From Orychophragmus violaceus (taxonomy: Eukaryota; Streptophyta; Magnoliopsida; Brassicales; Brassicaceae), in the NCBI GenBank assembly GCA_030180135.1, contig CM058239.1, positions 40,895,789-40,959,788 of the forward strand: a stretch of 64,000 bases of DNA. The letters are read 5' to 3'. The position numbers were made by a program, and so were the translations under genes. The notes beneath the pieces were generated by a model. The model did no database searches. It was not told where the DNA came from and was given only the letters and a program-made list of their open reading frames with translations. The stretch's first letter is position 1. Each line of letters opens with the position of its first letter. Below, in pieces: positions 34,044 to 45,379 of the stretch.

Positions 34044-35788
34044 AACTGAAAATTAAGATAAAAGGATTTTAGTTAATATGTTCAATATGATTAATCTCGT
34101 ATTAAATTTAATATGATTAATCACGCATTATATTCAATAACATAAGTTACCCTCAATAGAATATAATGATTCCAGGATCCACATATAACTAAGATCAAAG
34201 TGGGCCACTGGCCGTCACCCAACCTTAGCTTATATCGGTAAGCCCTATATCGGCTAATTATATCCGTGATATAACTCTTGGTTGTGAATCTGGGCCCGAG
34301 GCCCAATCCACTCTGATGTCTCAAGGCCCGGGACTCCCGATGGCCCAGTCAATAAAACCAGACTATACAGTCATGTAATCATTAATGTCTGGGACTCCCA
34401 ATGACATTTATGAATCACAAACCGTCTTATCCACGCAAAAGCAGACACCCTCACACTGTAAGGCCATGAATACAATTGAATGGGCTTCGACAGCTGACAT
34501 AGAATGGACAAGACATCCAACGCTTGATATTGTTTGAGGTTCGTAGGTTTATTTAAAAATTCATTCCCAAAATAGAAGATTACTATTTCGGGAAACTTTC
34601 CATTTTTGGAAACCTACTATTTTTGGAAACTTTCTAAAATTGGAAACTTTCTAAAAACGGAAACTTTCTAACTTTAGAAATTTCTTTAAAATCCAAAACC
34701 CGCAAATCCAGAAACTTCTAATTTAAGAAACTTTCTAATTTCAAAATTTTGGAAACTTTAATTTAAAATCGACTTTATATTTTATAAAATAAATTTTAAA
34801 TTGATCTGAAGAAAGACTCAAATAATTGGCCCAATTGTTTTAACTTCTTGGCCCGAGGCCCAAGAATTTGTCCATGTCCAAGACATGACCCAATTGTCCA
34901 ATTATTTGACATAACCGGTCTGGTTCATTAAAATTGGTCTAACCAAATTTTAATTACTACGATGACCACAATTGTCAACCGGTTATTTACTAAACCGGAT
35001 TTTCTCAATTTATTTGGTCCAACCAAATCAAATTAGAAAATCCTGGTTTAGGCACAAAATCCAATAATTCTTTCGACATTGGATTTCTTATCCCGGTTTA
35101 ACCAGATTTAATAAAATTATTAAAATCTGTTTATTAAACCAGAACGATGATTTTAATTAAAATTCTAAACCGAGCCTTGAACCGAACCGAATTGGTCACG
35201 AACCGAACCGAGTTGGTCGTGACCTAGTTTCTTTTCCAAGAAACTATCGTCCAGCCGCGAGCCGCGAGTCAACGATCCGTGATCGAGACGATGCCTAGCT
35301 GCGGACGGGACGATCCATCGGGACGTTCGGGACGGTGTGACGATCGACGATGCCGAGACGAACCGGACGAGATCACGGACGCGATCGCCAAGCGATCGTG
35401 GTCGATCTTTCTCGCGCGTCAAGCAAGCATCGGGACGGTCGGACGTGAGAGAAGGGGAACGGGACGATCCGTGATCGGGACGCGATCCGTCTTACGATCG
35501 GGACGAGCCGTGATCGTGACGTGATCGATCCGACGATCCGACCCAACCGGCCAACTCTCTGTCGTGATAACCAACCGGCCAAGCCGATCGATCTCTCCTC
35601 GGCCGATCGCAAGAAAAACGAGTCATATAGCTCGGTTTTGCGATTTTAATTGTTTGTTCAGGATTCAATTCAGTTTCTTAAGTGTTTTCTCTTATCAGTA
35701 ATTGATTCAAAACACTTCTAAACAGATTAAACAACCTAAACATGAATCTAAAACAAGAAATCCTAAGAACCAATGGCTCTGATACCAC
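34044..35788 (-). other. Copia-1 leader, with GC-rich segment and PBS
   Basis: Long 5' untranslated leader (1.7 kb). The PBS is at 35771-35787. 35230-35600 is strikingly GC-rich and built of imperfect short repeats around CGATCCGTGATCGGGACG. The rest is AT-rich with GGAAACTTTCTAA repeats at about 34600-34680. Frames over the GC-rich part (35165-35612, both strands) have no domain. Confidence 0.6.
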
Positions 35789-36425
35789 TGTAGGAATTGT
35801 TTAGTTGATCCTGATTCAATTCACAGATTCATATCAACCTAAACATACAGATCTAGGTTCTCTTGAATAGAAACATTAGATGATCTCACCTTTTACATGT
35901 TTGTTGCAGCGGAAGGAATAGAACAGGTCAGAGATCAGAGAGATACACCGAGGGATGAATCCTCCAAAGGTTCACACACGCGATCACAGAAAACGGCTGC
36001 TAGACCGAGCTGATGGGAGGCGCAGGGAGAGAGGAAAATCGGCGCAGGGGCTAGGGTTAGGAGAAAGAGATTTGGCTTTTTAGTTTATTAAAAGCCTTCT
36101 CTTTCCCTTTTGGGCTTATGGGCCCAAAACACCAATCTGATTAAATCCCATTTAATCAGACCCATTAATCTTTCTCTCTTAGTACGACAAATGCCTGGCA
36201 CTTATGTCGTACTTCTGCTAAGCCGTTCCAACACATTTTCCTGTTAGCTTAGGCGTGTGACCCATATGGGATCATATAATAAAGGCAATAAGTCCAAGAC
36301 TTATAGATCATGAGCGGACTCTAGCAAGCCATCATGACCCCCAGTATTATATGACTTATGTCTGATCATTGACATACTCTTACTTTCTAGAGACAGTACC
36401 GAGATTACTGGACACAATTCCAACA
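35789..36425 (-). repeat. Copia-1 5' LTR
   Basis: 637 bp, one substitution from the 3' LTR; followed by TSD CTTTT at 36426-36430. Confidence 0.92.
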
Positions 36426-36734
36426 CTTTTATAGCGCGCTTCTATCCGTTTGGTGGATGTATAGTGCCTTAGTCCGTATGGGATGTGTCGGCTAATATCC
36501 GTGTAGGATGTGTGGGTTTGTCCACTGCGGCCGTCACTGGACAAAGTAAGTAGTTCCTAACAACTATGCACTAATCTAGCAGGCTAGTTCTACATTCTGA
36601 AACCTGTATTCTAACTTTGACAAATAGTACGAAAGTAGAGAGGGGGATTTATTTTATTACATGGCGATTTAACGAGTTTGGTCGGACAGTTGAATCTTCG
36701 AAATTTTGTGGAAAGCGGCTAACTGGTGGGAAAG

Positions 36735-37040
36735 TTTCAGCTCGGATTTTTTGGATGTCCTCCTATGATTCGAGGATTTCCGAGATGGTTGGTTTCAGGT
36801 CTGTGTTGTTTCAACTCGGATTTCCGAGCTGGTTGGGCTCAGATCCGAGCCGTTTTAGCTCAGAATTCCGAGCTGGTTGAGCTCAGATCCGAGCTGGCTG
36901 AGCTCAGATCCGAGGATTTCCGAGATGGCTGAGCTCAGATCCGAGGGTTTCCGAGATGGCTGAGCTCAGATCCAGGCTGTTTTAGCTCGGGTTTCCGAGC
37001 TGCCCGAGCTCGGATTTCCGAGGTGATCTTGGTCCAAGCT
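36735..37040. repeat. Palindromic array in the Tat interior
   Basis: GAGCTCAGATCCGAG / CTCGGATTTCCGAG units of the same type as those in the Tat LTRs, here between the end of pol and the antisense gene. A C14 run beside a G6 stretch (about 37182-37207) follows it. Confidence 0.7.
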
Positions 37041-37304
37041 GGTCTAGCTTAATTAGTTTGAGTTCTTCGTGTTGATCAGAGACGAGTTTTGAGAATTGTT
37101 TCAAAAAATTACGAGATCCGATGTTGTTTCAGAAATTTGCGAGACCTGATATGGAAGTATAGATATATACGGACCCACTCCCCCCCCCCCCCCTTTTTGA
37201 GAGGGGGGATAGCTGAACCAATCAAGAAGATTGGCTGCCTACGTACCCCTTACGGGGATCAAGCCATCCCGTAGTTCAAAATGTTCCGTTTTTTTTTAGC
37301 GTCT

Positions 37305-38139
37305 TCAGTATCGGAACTTTCTCAGGTGCATTGTGTTCCATCCGACTTTGGTGCTGTCTGTGGTGTCGAGCTCGTATACTTCAGGATGGATCTCTCTCGT
37401 AATCATGTAGGGTCCTTCCCAGTCTGATTCGGTTTTCCGAAGTGTTGAGTTTTGCCAGATTCTTCTTAGGACGAGGTCTCCTACAGAGAAGCGTTGATCG
37501 CGATTGCCGATTTGGCGAGATGGGCAGCTTCTTTCTGGTGCATTTGACCGACGTCCCGTTTTCTCATTCCTTCGTTCTTGACTTCCCCAGATTGTGCTAA
37601 CTCCGAAGGGGGTTGGGAACTTGACGCATAGGTGATAAGTCGAGGGGACCGCCCTCATGGAATTTATCCATGGAATTCCGAGAATCGCTCCGTAGATTGT
37701 CGGGTAATCTTTCAACTATAAGTTCAATGACTTTGAAGGTTCCTCCGGCGACTATAGGCAGCTCGATTTTTCCGAAGGTGGTTATGGAGTCTCCAGCGAA
37801 TCCTGTTAAGGATGTCTGGGAAGGTGTTACTTCGTTCAAGTTTACTCCCATCTTCTTTAGAATCTCGCAGAAGATTAGGTCCACAGAACTTCCAGTGTCG
37901 ATAAGTATGTTTGGTACACGACGATTCCAGATGATTAGCTCCACGACGAGCGGCTGCTTTCCTGGGTGGCTGGTTTCTGATCTCGGCATATCCTCGAATG
38001 TTATCGTAGGATCTGGGTATCGTCTTGATGCTCGATCTTTGATGCTTCCTCTCGGGATAGCTGCGTTATGCGGCCGTCGAGGATATGGGTCGGGAGGAAA
38101 TCTTTGTCTTGGGCGGTACTGTGGCCTTTCCACGATCAT
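37305..38139 (-). pseudogene. Tat protease joined to integrase C-terminus (internal deletion)
   Basis: The first frame (38139-37597) holds the aspartic protease: LIDTGSSVDLIF, then GFAGDSITTFGKIELP. A frameshift near 37690 continues in 37715-37305 with ILGIPWINSMRAVPS and FPTPFGVSTIWGSQ, the end of the Tat protease region. This passes straight into an integrase C-terminal segment: RFSVGDLVLRRIWQ, DWEGPYMI, WNTMHLRKF, then stop. RT, RNase H and the integrase catalytic core are missing, so a deletion joined the two at about 37585. The element is therefore non-autonomous. Confidence 0.8.
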
Positions 38140-38340
38140 GTTTATCCTTTGTCTGCTGACTGCTTTAGGATCTTCGTCGTTCCCTTTTCTCCGCTTGTTG
38201 TTGCCCGTTGCGACGTGTCCTTCTTGATGGCTTCATTCTCGATCCGTTTTGGTTGGATCGTTGCTTTTGTTCGGCTTACTCGACTGATTTGCGGTCTTCC
38301 CGTCGTCGAGGTCCTTCAGAGTTATTGTATCCCCTAGTTC

Positions 38341-39965
38341 TCAGGCTACGAGTTTAGCCGCGAGTTTTATTCCTAATCTGCGACAGTCGGCAGTGTTATG
38401 TCCGTAGGAATGGTGGTGGTCGCAGAAAGCCTTCTCGTCGTAGGAGCTAGGATTCCTCGTCCACGTGTTCCACGAGCTTTTCCTTCGTTCTGTTGGCCTG
38501 TCTTCTTGCTGGTCTGATCCGATCTGGTAGTTGTGCGTTCCGGTCGTCCTTTCGTGCCGTGAAGTGCTGCTTGGCCTTGAGACTCGCCTCTCGCCACTCG
38601 CGCTTGTCGACATACGGGTTTCCTTACCTGCATGCTTTTTCGATTTGTGCTTTTCGGAAAAGACCTTCATCTCCTCTCTTCATCCACAATGAAATCGATT
38701 GCTCTGTGTAAGGTGTCTGCCAGTGTTTGTGGTCGGTTCAACGAGATTTCTTTCCTGAAATCTGACTCGTGCCAGAGTGCTTTCTTTAATGCATCGATAC
38801 CCACTTTGTCGCTCAAATTCTCGATGTGGCTGGCGACTCTTTTGAACCGCTCGAGGAATTTCCTTAGGCTTTCGGTTTCGCCTTGACTCAAAGCCCACAG
38901 GTCGACGTCAGAAGTCTCCCTGTCCATGAAGATGGAGTACTGCTTCATAAATTCCTCCGATAGCTGCTGAAAATTTCCGATGGAGTCGCGCTCTAGCATT
39001 GAAAACCACTCCAAGGCTGCTCCTTTTAGATGTTCCACGAACAGAAGGCAAAAGCCGGCATCTCTGTCCCTTCGGGTGAGATTTGCTCTTCCCATTGCGA
39101 TTCAGAAGGCCATCATATGAGCCTTCGGATTAGTTATTCCATCGTAGAATGTGATTTTGAGCTTGCCCGGATTGGAAATCCGAGTCCCGATTATTCGAGT
39201 TTTGAATGGCGTCTTTCTCGTCTCTTCCAAGGCACGATATATCTCCGTGGCGGCGCTAGTGTCTCGGTGAACCTGTGATCGCACAGTTTTTATTTCTTAT
39301 GTTGTCTGAGCCAGCGCGTCCCTGAGTTCGTCGAGTTTGCTCCTTCTGCTGCTTCTCTGCCGTTGAGTTGGCCTGTTTTGACGAGTTTGTTCTACGTCCT
39401 CTTCTTCCGAGAATTCGTCGTCGCTTTGATGTGGGACATATCGATCTTCGTCATTGGAAGGTGATGCAGTTTTGTCCTCAGGCGGGATCGAGCCTTCGTT
39501 CTCGCAATCCTCTGTGTTGTCTGTTACCGTGGATTTTCGTTTTCGCATTATCGGAGGAGGGTCCGTAGCATCGAGTCTTGTTGCCGGCGGAGTTCGTTCA
39601 CATGTAGTCTTCTCACGATGTTGCGACGAATTCCTTGTCGGCTCTCGGGAATCCGAGAAGTGCATGCGTATCCGTTCAGTCGGGGCGAAGTTCACCGTTC
39701 AGGTGGTTCGAGTGCGGTTTCCGGTTTTCAGTCTTTCGATCTGTTCAGTGAGGGTGCTGTTCGCCTTTTCCTGTTCTTCCGCCTTTTCCCTCAGTGCAGC
39801 TACCATCTCCTTCAACTCAGCGAGAGTTTCGTTGATTGTCGTGTCTGAGGTGGTCGTGTTTGTAACGTTGCCGCTCGCCGACGTATTACCAGCGGTAACG
39901 TTGGGCGTGTTGTCATTGATCGGTAATTGCCGATTTGTTTCGTCTTCGTTTCCCATGGTGGCCAT
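38341..39965 (-). pseudogene. Tat Gag, broken by stops
   Basis: From the ATG at 39965, 50 bases inside the PBS. Frame pieces are 39965-39699 (acidic, coiled-coil), 39695-39297 (acidic/basic, low complexity), 39284-39102 and 39095-38667. The capsid domain, with KITFYDGITNPKAHM then LKGAALEWF and FKRVASHIENL, spans the last two. The final piece, 38670-38341, includes a CDHHHSYGHNTADC zinc-binding motif. The pieces are separated by single stops or small frame changes, so the gene was close to intact not long ago. Confidence 0.75.
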
Positions 39966-40014
39966 CTCTTCGGGTCCATTAACCGGTGGTTTTTAAGTGT
40001 CGAAAGTATCTTAT

Positions 40015-40032
40015 TCCCCACAGACGGCGCCA
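40015..40032 (-). promoter_or_regulatory. Tat primer binding site
   Basis: On the minus strand TGGCGCCGTCTGTGGGGA follows the LTR end by three bases. It shares TGGCGCCG with the Athila site but differs after that. Confidence 0.75.
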
Positions 40033-40035
40033 AAC

Positions 40036-41669
40036 TGTGAGAGTCGAAACTCACACGGTCAAAACTTGTAGATCAAAACTTTTAGAGAACATAAACTTTC
40101 AAGGATAACCACGAAATTAGCAAACCCGGAGGATATTTTATTGATTAGAAGTCGAAAAGAATAAAAAGATCGTAAAAAGAGTGAAGGAATCGGAAAGAAA
40201 GTACCAAAGAACTCGAAAATCGGCTAAGAGAAAACTGCTAAGTTCTTAAGTATAAGTCTAGGTTTTTTGCTCTGCCTCTCTTGTCTGGTCTCTCCCTCCT
40301 TTTATAGTTTCCGTTCGTCGTCTTTTGAGAATATTTCCGTAGGATTTGCGGAAATCTTCCTCTTCTTCTCTTTTTCCTTTTCTCGCTAAAATGTACATTT
40401 CTATCTCGGATTTTCCTTTCTCCAATATCTTTCTTTACTTATTCGCTTTCCGCGGCTCGGCTCTTTTGCCGGATGGGCCGAGATTTGGACGTTACGAGTC
40501 TGTTTACGTATTAACTCACTTATTTGGCTTAGAGTTTGTCGTATGCTTGGGCCTAAGTCTCCATTTCTCTTAGTCTCGATCCATCGGCCCAAATCGTCGG
40601 CTCAGGAAGGTATGGGCTGATATTTCCAAAGATGGGTTGTGACAAGTATGCGTATCGGCAAATGTTTGGTTATCCATTCGGAAAGTTCAGCTCGGAAAAC
40701 CAGAAACGGTTTAGGTCGGAAATCCGAGATGGTTTGGTTCAAAGGTTCAACTCGGGATTCCGGAGGGGAAAACTCATGATCAAGATCGAGAGGCGATGGG
40801 TTTAGATCCGAGCTGGTTCATCTCGGAAAATCTAAGCTGGTTCATCTCGGAAAACCCAAGCTAGTTCATCTCGGAAAATCCGAGCTGGTTTAGCTCGGAA
40901 TTCCGAGATGGTTTAGCTCGGAATTCCGAGCTGGTTCAGCTCGGTTTTCCGAGATGGTTTATCTCAGAATTCTGAGCTGGTCAGCTCGGATTTCCAAAAT
41001 GGTTTATCTCAGAATTCCGAGCTGGTTCAGCTCGGATTTCCGAGATGGTTTATCTCGGATTTTCGAGATGGTTTATCTCGGAATTCTGAGATGGTTTATC
41101 TCGGAATTCCGAGCTGGTTTAGCTCGGATTTCTGAGATGGTTCATCTCGGAATTCCGAGATGGTTCATCTCGGTTTTCCGAGATGGTTTATCTCGGAATT
41201 ATGAGATGGTTTATCTCGGAATTCCGAGCTGGTTCAGCTCGATTTTCCGAGATGGTTTATCTTGGAATTTCGAGCTGGTTCAGCTCGGATTTCCGAGATG
41301 GTTTATCTCGGATTTCTGAGCTGGTTTCAGCTCGGATTTTCGAGCTGGTTCAGCTCGGTTTTTCGAGATAGTTTATCTCGGATATCCGAGCTGGTTCAGC
41401 TCGGTTTTCCGAGATGCTTTATCTCGGAATTCTGAGCTGGTTCAGCTCGGATTTCCGAGATGGTTTATGTCGGGAGATACGTTCGTCTGATTATGACGTT
41501 TGTCTGTTTTGCCGAAATCATTTCTCCGATAAGTCATTTGTTGGCATTTTCGTACAACTTTGTCATTTATACGTGTTCTTGAACGTCTAACTCAAATACT
41601 TGTTCATGCCCGACTGCTTGATCCTTTCTTCGGCTATTGTTTTCGTCGAGGAGGTTTTTGACCTCAACA
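40036..41669 (-). repeat. Tat element 5' LTR (minus orientation)
   Basis: 1634 bp; ends (plus strand) GACCTCAACA, followed by TSD ATTTT. The palindromic array occupies about 40680-41470. Confidence 0.88.
40680..41470. repeat. Palindromic array in Tat 5' LTR
   Basis: About 790 bp of CTCGGAATTCCGAG and GAGCTGGTTCAGCTC-type units, the longest array in the window. Frames across it (40954-41371) are repeat artefacts. Confidence 0.85.
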
Positions 41670-41838
41670 ATTTTGTTTTAGAGTTTAGTCTAAGTCGTTT
41701 TCATTTCTTTTGTTACTGATTTTTCTCGGTTTGGCTTGTTTTGTTGCTGCAGGAATTCACAGACGCATCCAGTGTCGACCGACATCCTCTTTAGTGTCGC
41801 TCGACATCGACCTCGAAAGAGTGTTTTGAAGTCAGTGT

Positions 41839-42935
41839 ATGCCTAGTCAAAATACCCGAAGCAACCAGAGCGAAGAACTTCTGAACCTCGGACTTGTGGA
41901 ACTTGCTAAACTAGAGAGACTGAACAGAAAGGGTCAAAGAACAAGAATGATGAACAATCGTTTGATTTTGAGACCAGATGTTGAAGGAATTCTGAGAGAC
42001 CAACAGAACAACACCTATAATGATCAGGGGCAAAGGATTGATGCTGAGGGACGAGTGATCCCTGAACATGAACCTGAACGGCCTCAAGGTCAGAGGCAGA
42101 TGGTCAATGCTGAGAGGACTCTTGCTGACTACAACCATCCCGATGAGTTTTATGCTAACCGGTCAGCCATTGTTCCTCCACCTTTTGAGAGGAATGACTT
42201 TGAGATCAAGAATGTCTATTACTATATGCTGAGACAGCACCCCTTCCATGGTCTCCCACATGAGCAACCCATGGACCATATTGAGGATTTTGAAGCCTTC
42301 ATCACTGGAATAAAGTACAACGGGGTGGATTATGACTTCCTCTATCTGAAGATTTTCCCATATTCTCTCGCTGGAGAAGCTGTTGCTTGGATGAACCAAC
42401 TTCCACCTGGGAAGTTGACACTTGGGATGGTGTGAAGAGAGAGTTCCTGCGACACTTCTAAGATGATGCTCGCTCAGATCAGCTCAGGCAGGATATTTTG
42501 ACATTCACTAAGGGACCTACAGAGCCACTTAAGTCAGCTTGGGTAAGGTTTAAGATGTACCAACGAGATTATCATCATCATGGATTCTCTTAAGTTCAGC
42601 TGCTGGGCATTTTCTTCAGAGGTGTGGATCTCTGGTACCAGTCTGCATTGGATGCTGCCAGCAATGGTAACTTCAACATAAAGACTCTCGAGCAGGCTAG
42701 AGTGTTGATTGAGAACTTAGTGAGTAGTAACAGCACTAAGACTGCAGATCAAAGGAGGAAGGAATCTGGTGGGAAGAGGGATCACATGCATATTTCTGAG
42801 ATTAAGAAGCAACTGGATAGTGTTCACAGCTTGTTGACTGGTAAGAAAGCTGTTCACTTTACTCAGGAATTTGAAGTGTTTGAGGTTGAAGAAGTTTGCA
42901 CTGAAGAAGATGTGAACTACATCAATGGTTCTTGA
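41839..42935 (+). pseudogene. Athila-1 Gag, two stops
   Basis: The ATG at 41839 starts a conserved Athila N-terminus (LGLVELAKLERLNRKGQR), which Athila-4 shares at 63804. Around residue 110 the capsid region begins (FEIKNVYYYMLRQHPFHG, then HIEDFEAFITG and YSLAGEAVAWMN). The first frame stops at 42435 and the capsid end continues after small frame changes in 42624-42935 (FFRGVDLWYQSALDAAS is encoded at about 42610-42660). 42936-43330 continues as a Gln/Asn-rich tail (GYGQNAGYQKPFQQ) in another frame. The product would form the particle shell; this copy cannot. Confidence 0.75.
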
Positions 42936-43337
42936 TTCCAAGGAAACAGGTATGGGAATCAGCAAGGGAACAAGTTCTTTAATGGTGAACAGAAAAGTGC
43001 TTTCACAAGCAATCAAAACTCTTATGGGTATGGTCAGAATGCTGGTTACCAAAAGCCTTTTCAGCAGAACAACTCCTATCAAAGGACCTATGGTTCATCT
43101 TCATATCAGACACCTCCTGCTACCAATGCTCGTGAGAGTAAGCTGGAAGCTATGATGGAACAGTTGTTGGAAGTTCAGACAAAGACCACTGTGGATTACA
43201 ACAAGAGCTTGATGCTGTGTATGAAGACCTGAATGGGAAGTTTGAGTCTTTGAGTACTCACATGAAGCAGTTGGACACACAGGTGCACCAGATTTCAAGT
43301 TCAGTCAAGGGAAAGAATGTCATAGACACCCACATCA

Positions 43338-44414
43338 ATGCTTGGTCAGTTTAGATTGATGATGGGTCAAGTCAAGGAGAGAATTTTGAGATTAAGACTG
43401 CTGAACTCGTCGAGGATTGTGAAAAAACCCGAGACTGAAATCCTAGTGTCGGTCGACATCGACTTTGATGTCGGTCGACATCCACTTTCAACAGGGATTT
43501 CGAGTACTCATGAAGAATGGAAATCGACCTTAACCGATTTTGGAGTCGACATCAAGGGTGAATCAGTCAATGTCGACCGACATCAGTTCAACGTCGGTCG
43601 ACATCAGGAGCGTGAGTGGACATATTTACCAACATCTTGTGCTATTGCTGAAGAAACGAACCATGAACCTCCTATACCTTTCCCTAAGGTATCTATGAAG
43701 TCTCAACAAGAGTTTGATGAAGCTAAACAACTAGAAGTGATGGATAAGAAGTTGAAAGAAGATCCACAAGTTGATACTTCACCCTATCATCCATGTATAC
43801 AGAGATACTTAGAGATGATGCTGCCTATGGACGAGGTATTGAAATAATGGGTAGTAGTGCTTCCTAAACAAGTCAGTGACGTGTTACTTAATAAGGTCCC
43901 CAAGAAGCTATCAGATCCTGGTGTGTTTGTGTTGAGTTGTTCTATCTTTGAGAATGGCTTCAAGCATTCCTTGTGTGATTTAGGAGCTGCTGGAAATCTC
44001 ATGCCATACTCTGTGGCAGAGAGACTGGGGATGACAGATTTTTCAAACACTAGGATCTCTCTGGTCGTAGCTGATCAGTCAAGAAGGGTTCCGGAAGGAG
44101 TTCTTGAGGATGTCCCAGTCAGAGTTGGAAACTATTTAGTTCCAACATACTTTGTAGTGCTAAAGTACGATAGTGAGCCGGATGATCCTCTGATATTGGG
44201 AAGACCTTTCTTAGCCACAGCAGGAGAAAAGATCGATGTGAGGAATGGTATGATCGATCTCCACCTGGGAGATGAGCCTCTACACTTTGATATGGATATG
44301 CTGCGCAGGCCCAAGATTGACGGTCAAACCTTTAGCATTGAGTCGGAGCAAGAAGCTCAGATCAGTGAGACTTCGGTGTCTGATACTGGAGAAAGGAAGA
44401 TGGTGGTTTCTTAA
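43338..44414 (+). pseudogene. Athila-1 gag-protease linker and aspartic protease
   Basis: 43338-43847 is a linker with two TGTCGGTCGACAT-type motif pairs and the PIPFPKVSMKSQQEFDEAK block, equivalent to YPKVPKPSRQELE in Athila-2/3. After a stop at 43847 the frame 43857-44414 is a retropepsin-type protease. It contains LCDLGAAGNLMPYSVAERLG (active-site DLG in place of DSG/DTG, as is usual in Athila), then RVPEGVLEDVPV and DPLILGRPFLATAG. The family's DLGAS has become DLGAA. No RT follows: about 230 bases on, a YSPPWMRR-like block and the CAAGCGCTGAGTGG marker of the 3' region are reached. Confidence 0.75.
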
Positions 44415-45379
44415 GATTTCACTCTAACATCTTCAGAGTTTGCAACTGCTCCTTTCATAAGCAGAAAGCTCCACACATCAGAGCTCCACCCACGCAAAGG
44501 TACGCATCTCCTAAACCAAAACCTACTAACTTCACTGCTATGACTGCAAAAAAACATTTTGATGCACCCAAGTTTAACTCTGAGCCTAATCCCTCGTTCC
44601 TTTGACAGGCTCATACTGACACTGCTTACTCTCCACCATGGATGAGGAGACTTTCGCAGAGGCACTCACAGCCTATGTCGAAACCACCGTGAGTCTAATC
44701 TCCCATCCAAGTCAAGCTAATGACTTAAAACAAGCGCTGAGTGGCAGGCAACCCACTGGTAAGTTGTTAATATTATGATTTTTGGTTTTGCATTTTGATT
44801 TCTTTTGTTTTTGGAGTTTTGTGTCAAGTTATGCAGAACCCGTAGCACTGTTTAGTCAGTGTCGGTCGACTTCTACTTGGATGTCGGTCAACATTGGACT
44901 CGAGAAATTTCGAGCACGGACGATAATCGACCGAGGTCGATTTCCAAGGTCGATTTGGGTGAAACAGGTAAGTGTCGGCCGACATCAAGCTTGATGTCAG
45001 TGGACATCAATGAAATTGAGACAGTCTTCTTCTTCTTCATTTTCTCTCTCGCCGAAAATCCCACAAAATCGCCACAAATCTCATTTCTTCACCGTTTTCA
45101 ACGATTCAAAGCTCTATTCCACTTGTTTTTCGTGCTCTATCCATTTCTAGTATCCATTTAATCGATCTGCGAAGGTATGGCCCTTAATCTCCATTTTTCA
45201 GTTCGTGTAAGCTTCGACTTTTGATTGATTTATTGATATCTGGGATGAGTTTGTGATAGAATATGATTGCAATGAACATTGTGGATGATTGTCTATGCTC
45301 GATTGGATGAGATTGTGACTTTGAAATTTTTATGTGCTTGAGCCTCATTCTTTTCGACTGCTCGTTGGTTGTTTTGCAG
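44415..45379 (+). other. Athila-1 region between protease and env-like ORF
   Basis: No pol. It begins with remnants of the PPWMRR block and CAAGCGCTGAGTGGCAGGCA (44721-44740), then motif pairs at 44862/44884 and 44975/44997. From 45020 the sequence changes to a CT-rich, gene-leader-like stretch (TTCATTTTCTCTCTCGCCG). A strong donor (GAAG/GTATGG, 45174/45175) and an acceptor (TTGTTTTGCAG, ending 45379) bracket a 205-base stretch just before the env-like ATG. Confidence 0.55.

Larger units (their letters stand above)
29044..36425 (-). mobile_element. Copia-1: young Ty1/Copia element with broken pol
   Basis: Two 637-bp LTRs (29044-29680, 35789-36425) differ at one base (29152 C vs 35897 A). TSD CTTTT is at 29039-29043 and 36426-36430. 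The PBS (minus) TGGTATCAGAGCCATTG is at 35787-35771, matching initiator tRNA-Met. Gag with the start of protease is intact at 34043-33024. Integrase, RT and RNase H survive only as remnants. The polypurine tract (minus CAAGTGGGAGAT) abuts 29680. It is a recent insertion of a non-autonomous copy into the Tat element. Confidence 0.9.
19034..41669 (-). mobile_element. Tat-lineage Ty3/gypsy element with antisense gene
   Basis: TSD ATTTT (19029-19033, 41670-41674) within the Athila-1 leader. The 5' LTR (minus) is 40036-41669 and the 3' LTR is 19034-20450. The PBS TGGCGCCGTCTGTGGGGA is at about 40032-40015. Gag (39965-38341), protease and an integrase C-terminal scrap (38139-37305) read on the minus strand. 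A spliced gene reads on the plus strand (20927-28174) between pol and the 3' LTR. A polypurine tract (GAGCTGGGGGGCTAA, minus) abuts the 3' LTR. Athila-3 and Copia-1 are nested inside. RT, RNase H and the integrase core are deleted. The antisense gene upstream of the 3' LTR is a known trait of the Tat lineage. Confidence 0.85.

Noticed and set aside
35165..35612. Arg/Ser-rich frames on both strands of the GC-rich patch
   Set aside because: GC-rich repeats with few stop codons in every frame; located in the untranslated leader of Copia-1.
37182..37207. Poly-C run beside a G-run as the Tat polypurine tract
   Set aside because: On the minus strand it is purine-rich, but the actual LTR junction is at 20450, where a separate purine tract (GAGCTGGGGGGCTAA) abuts the LTR.
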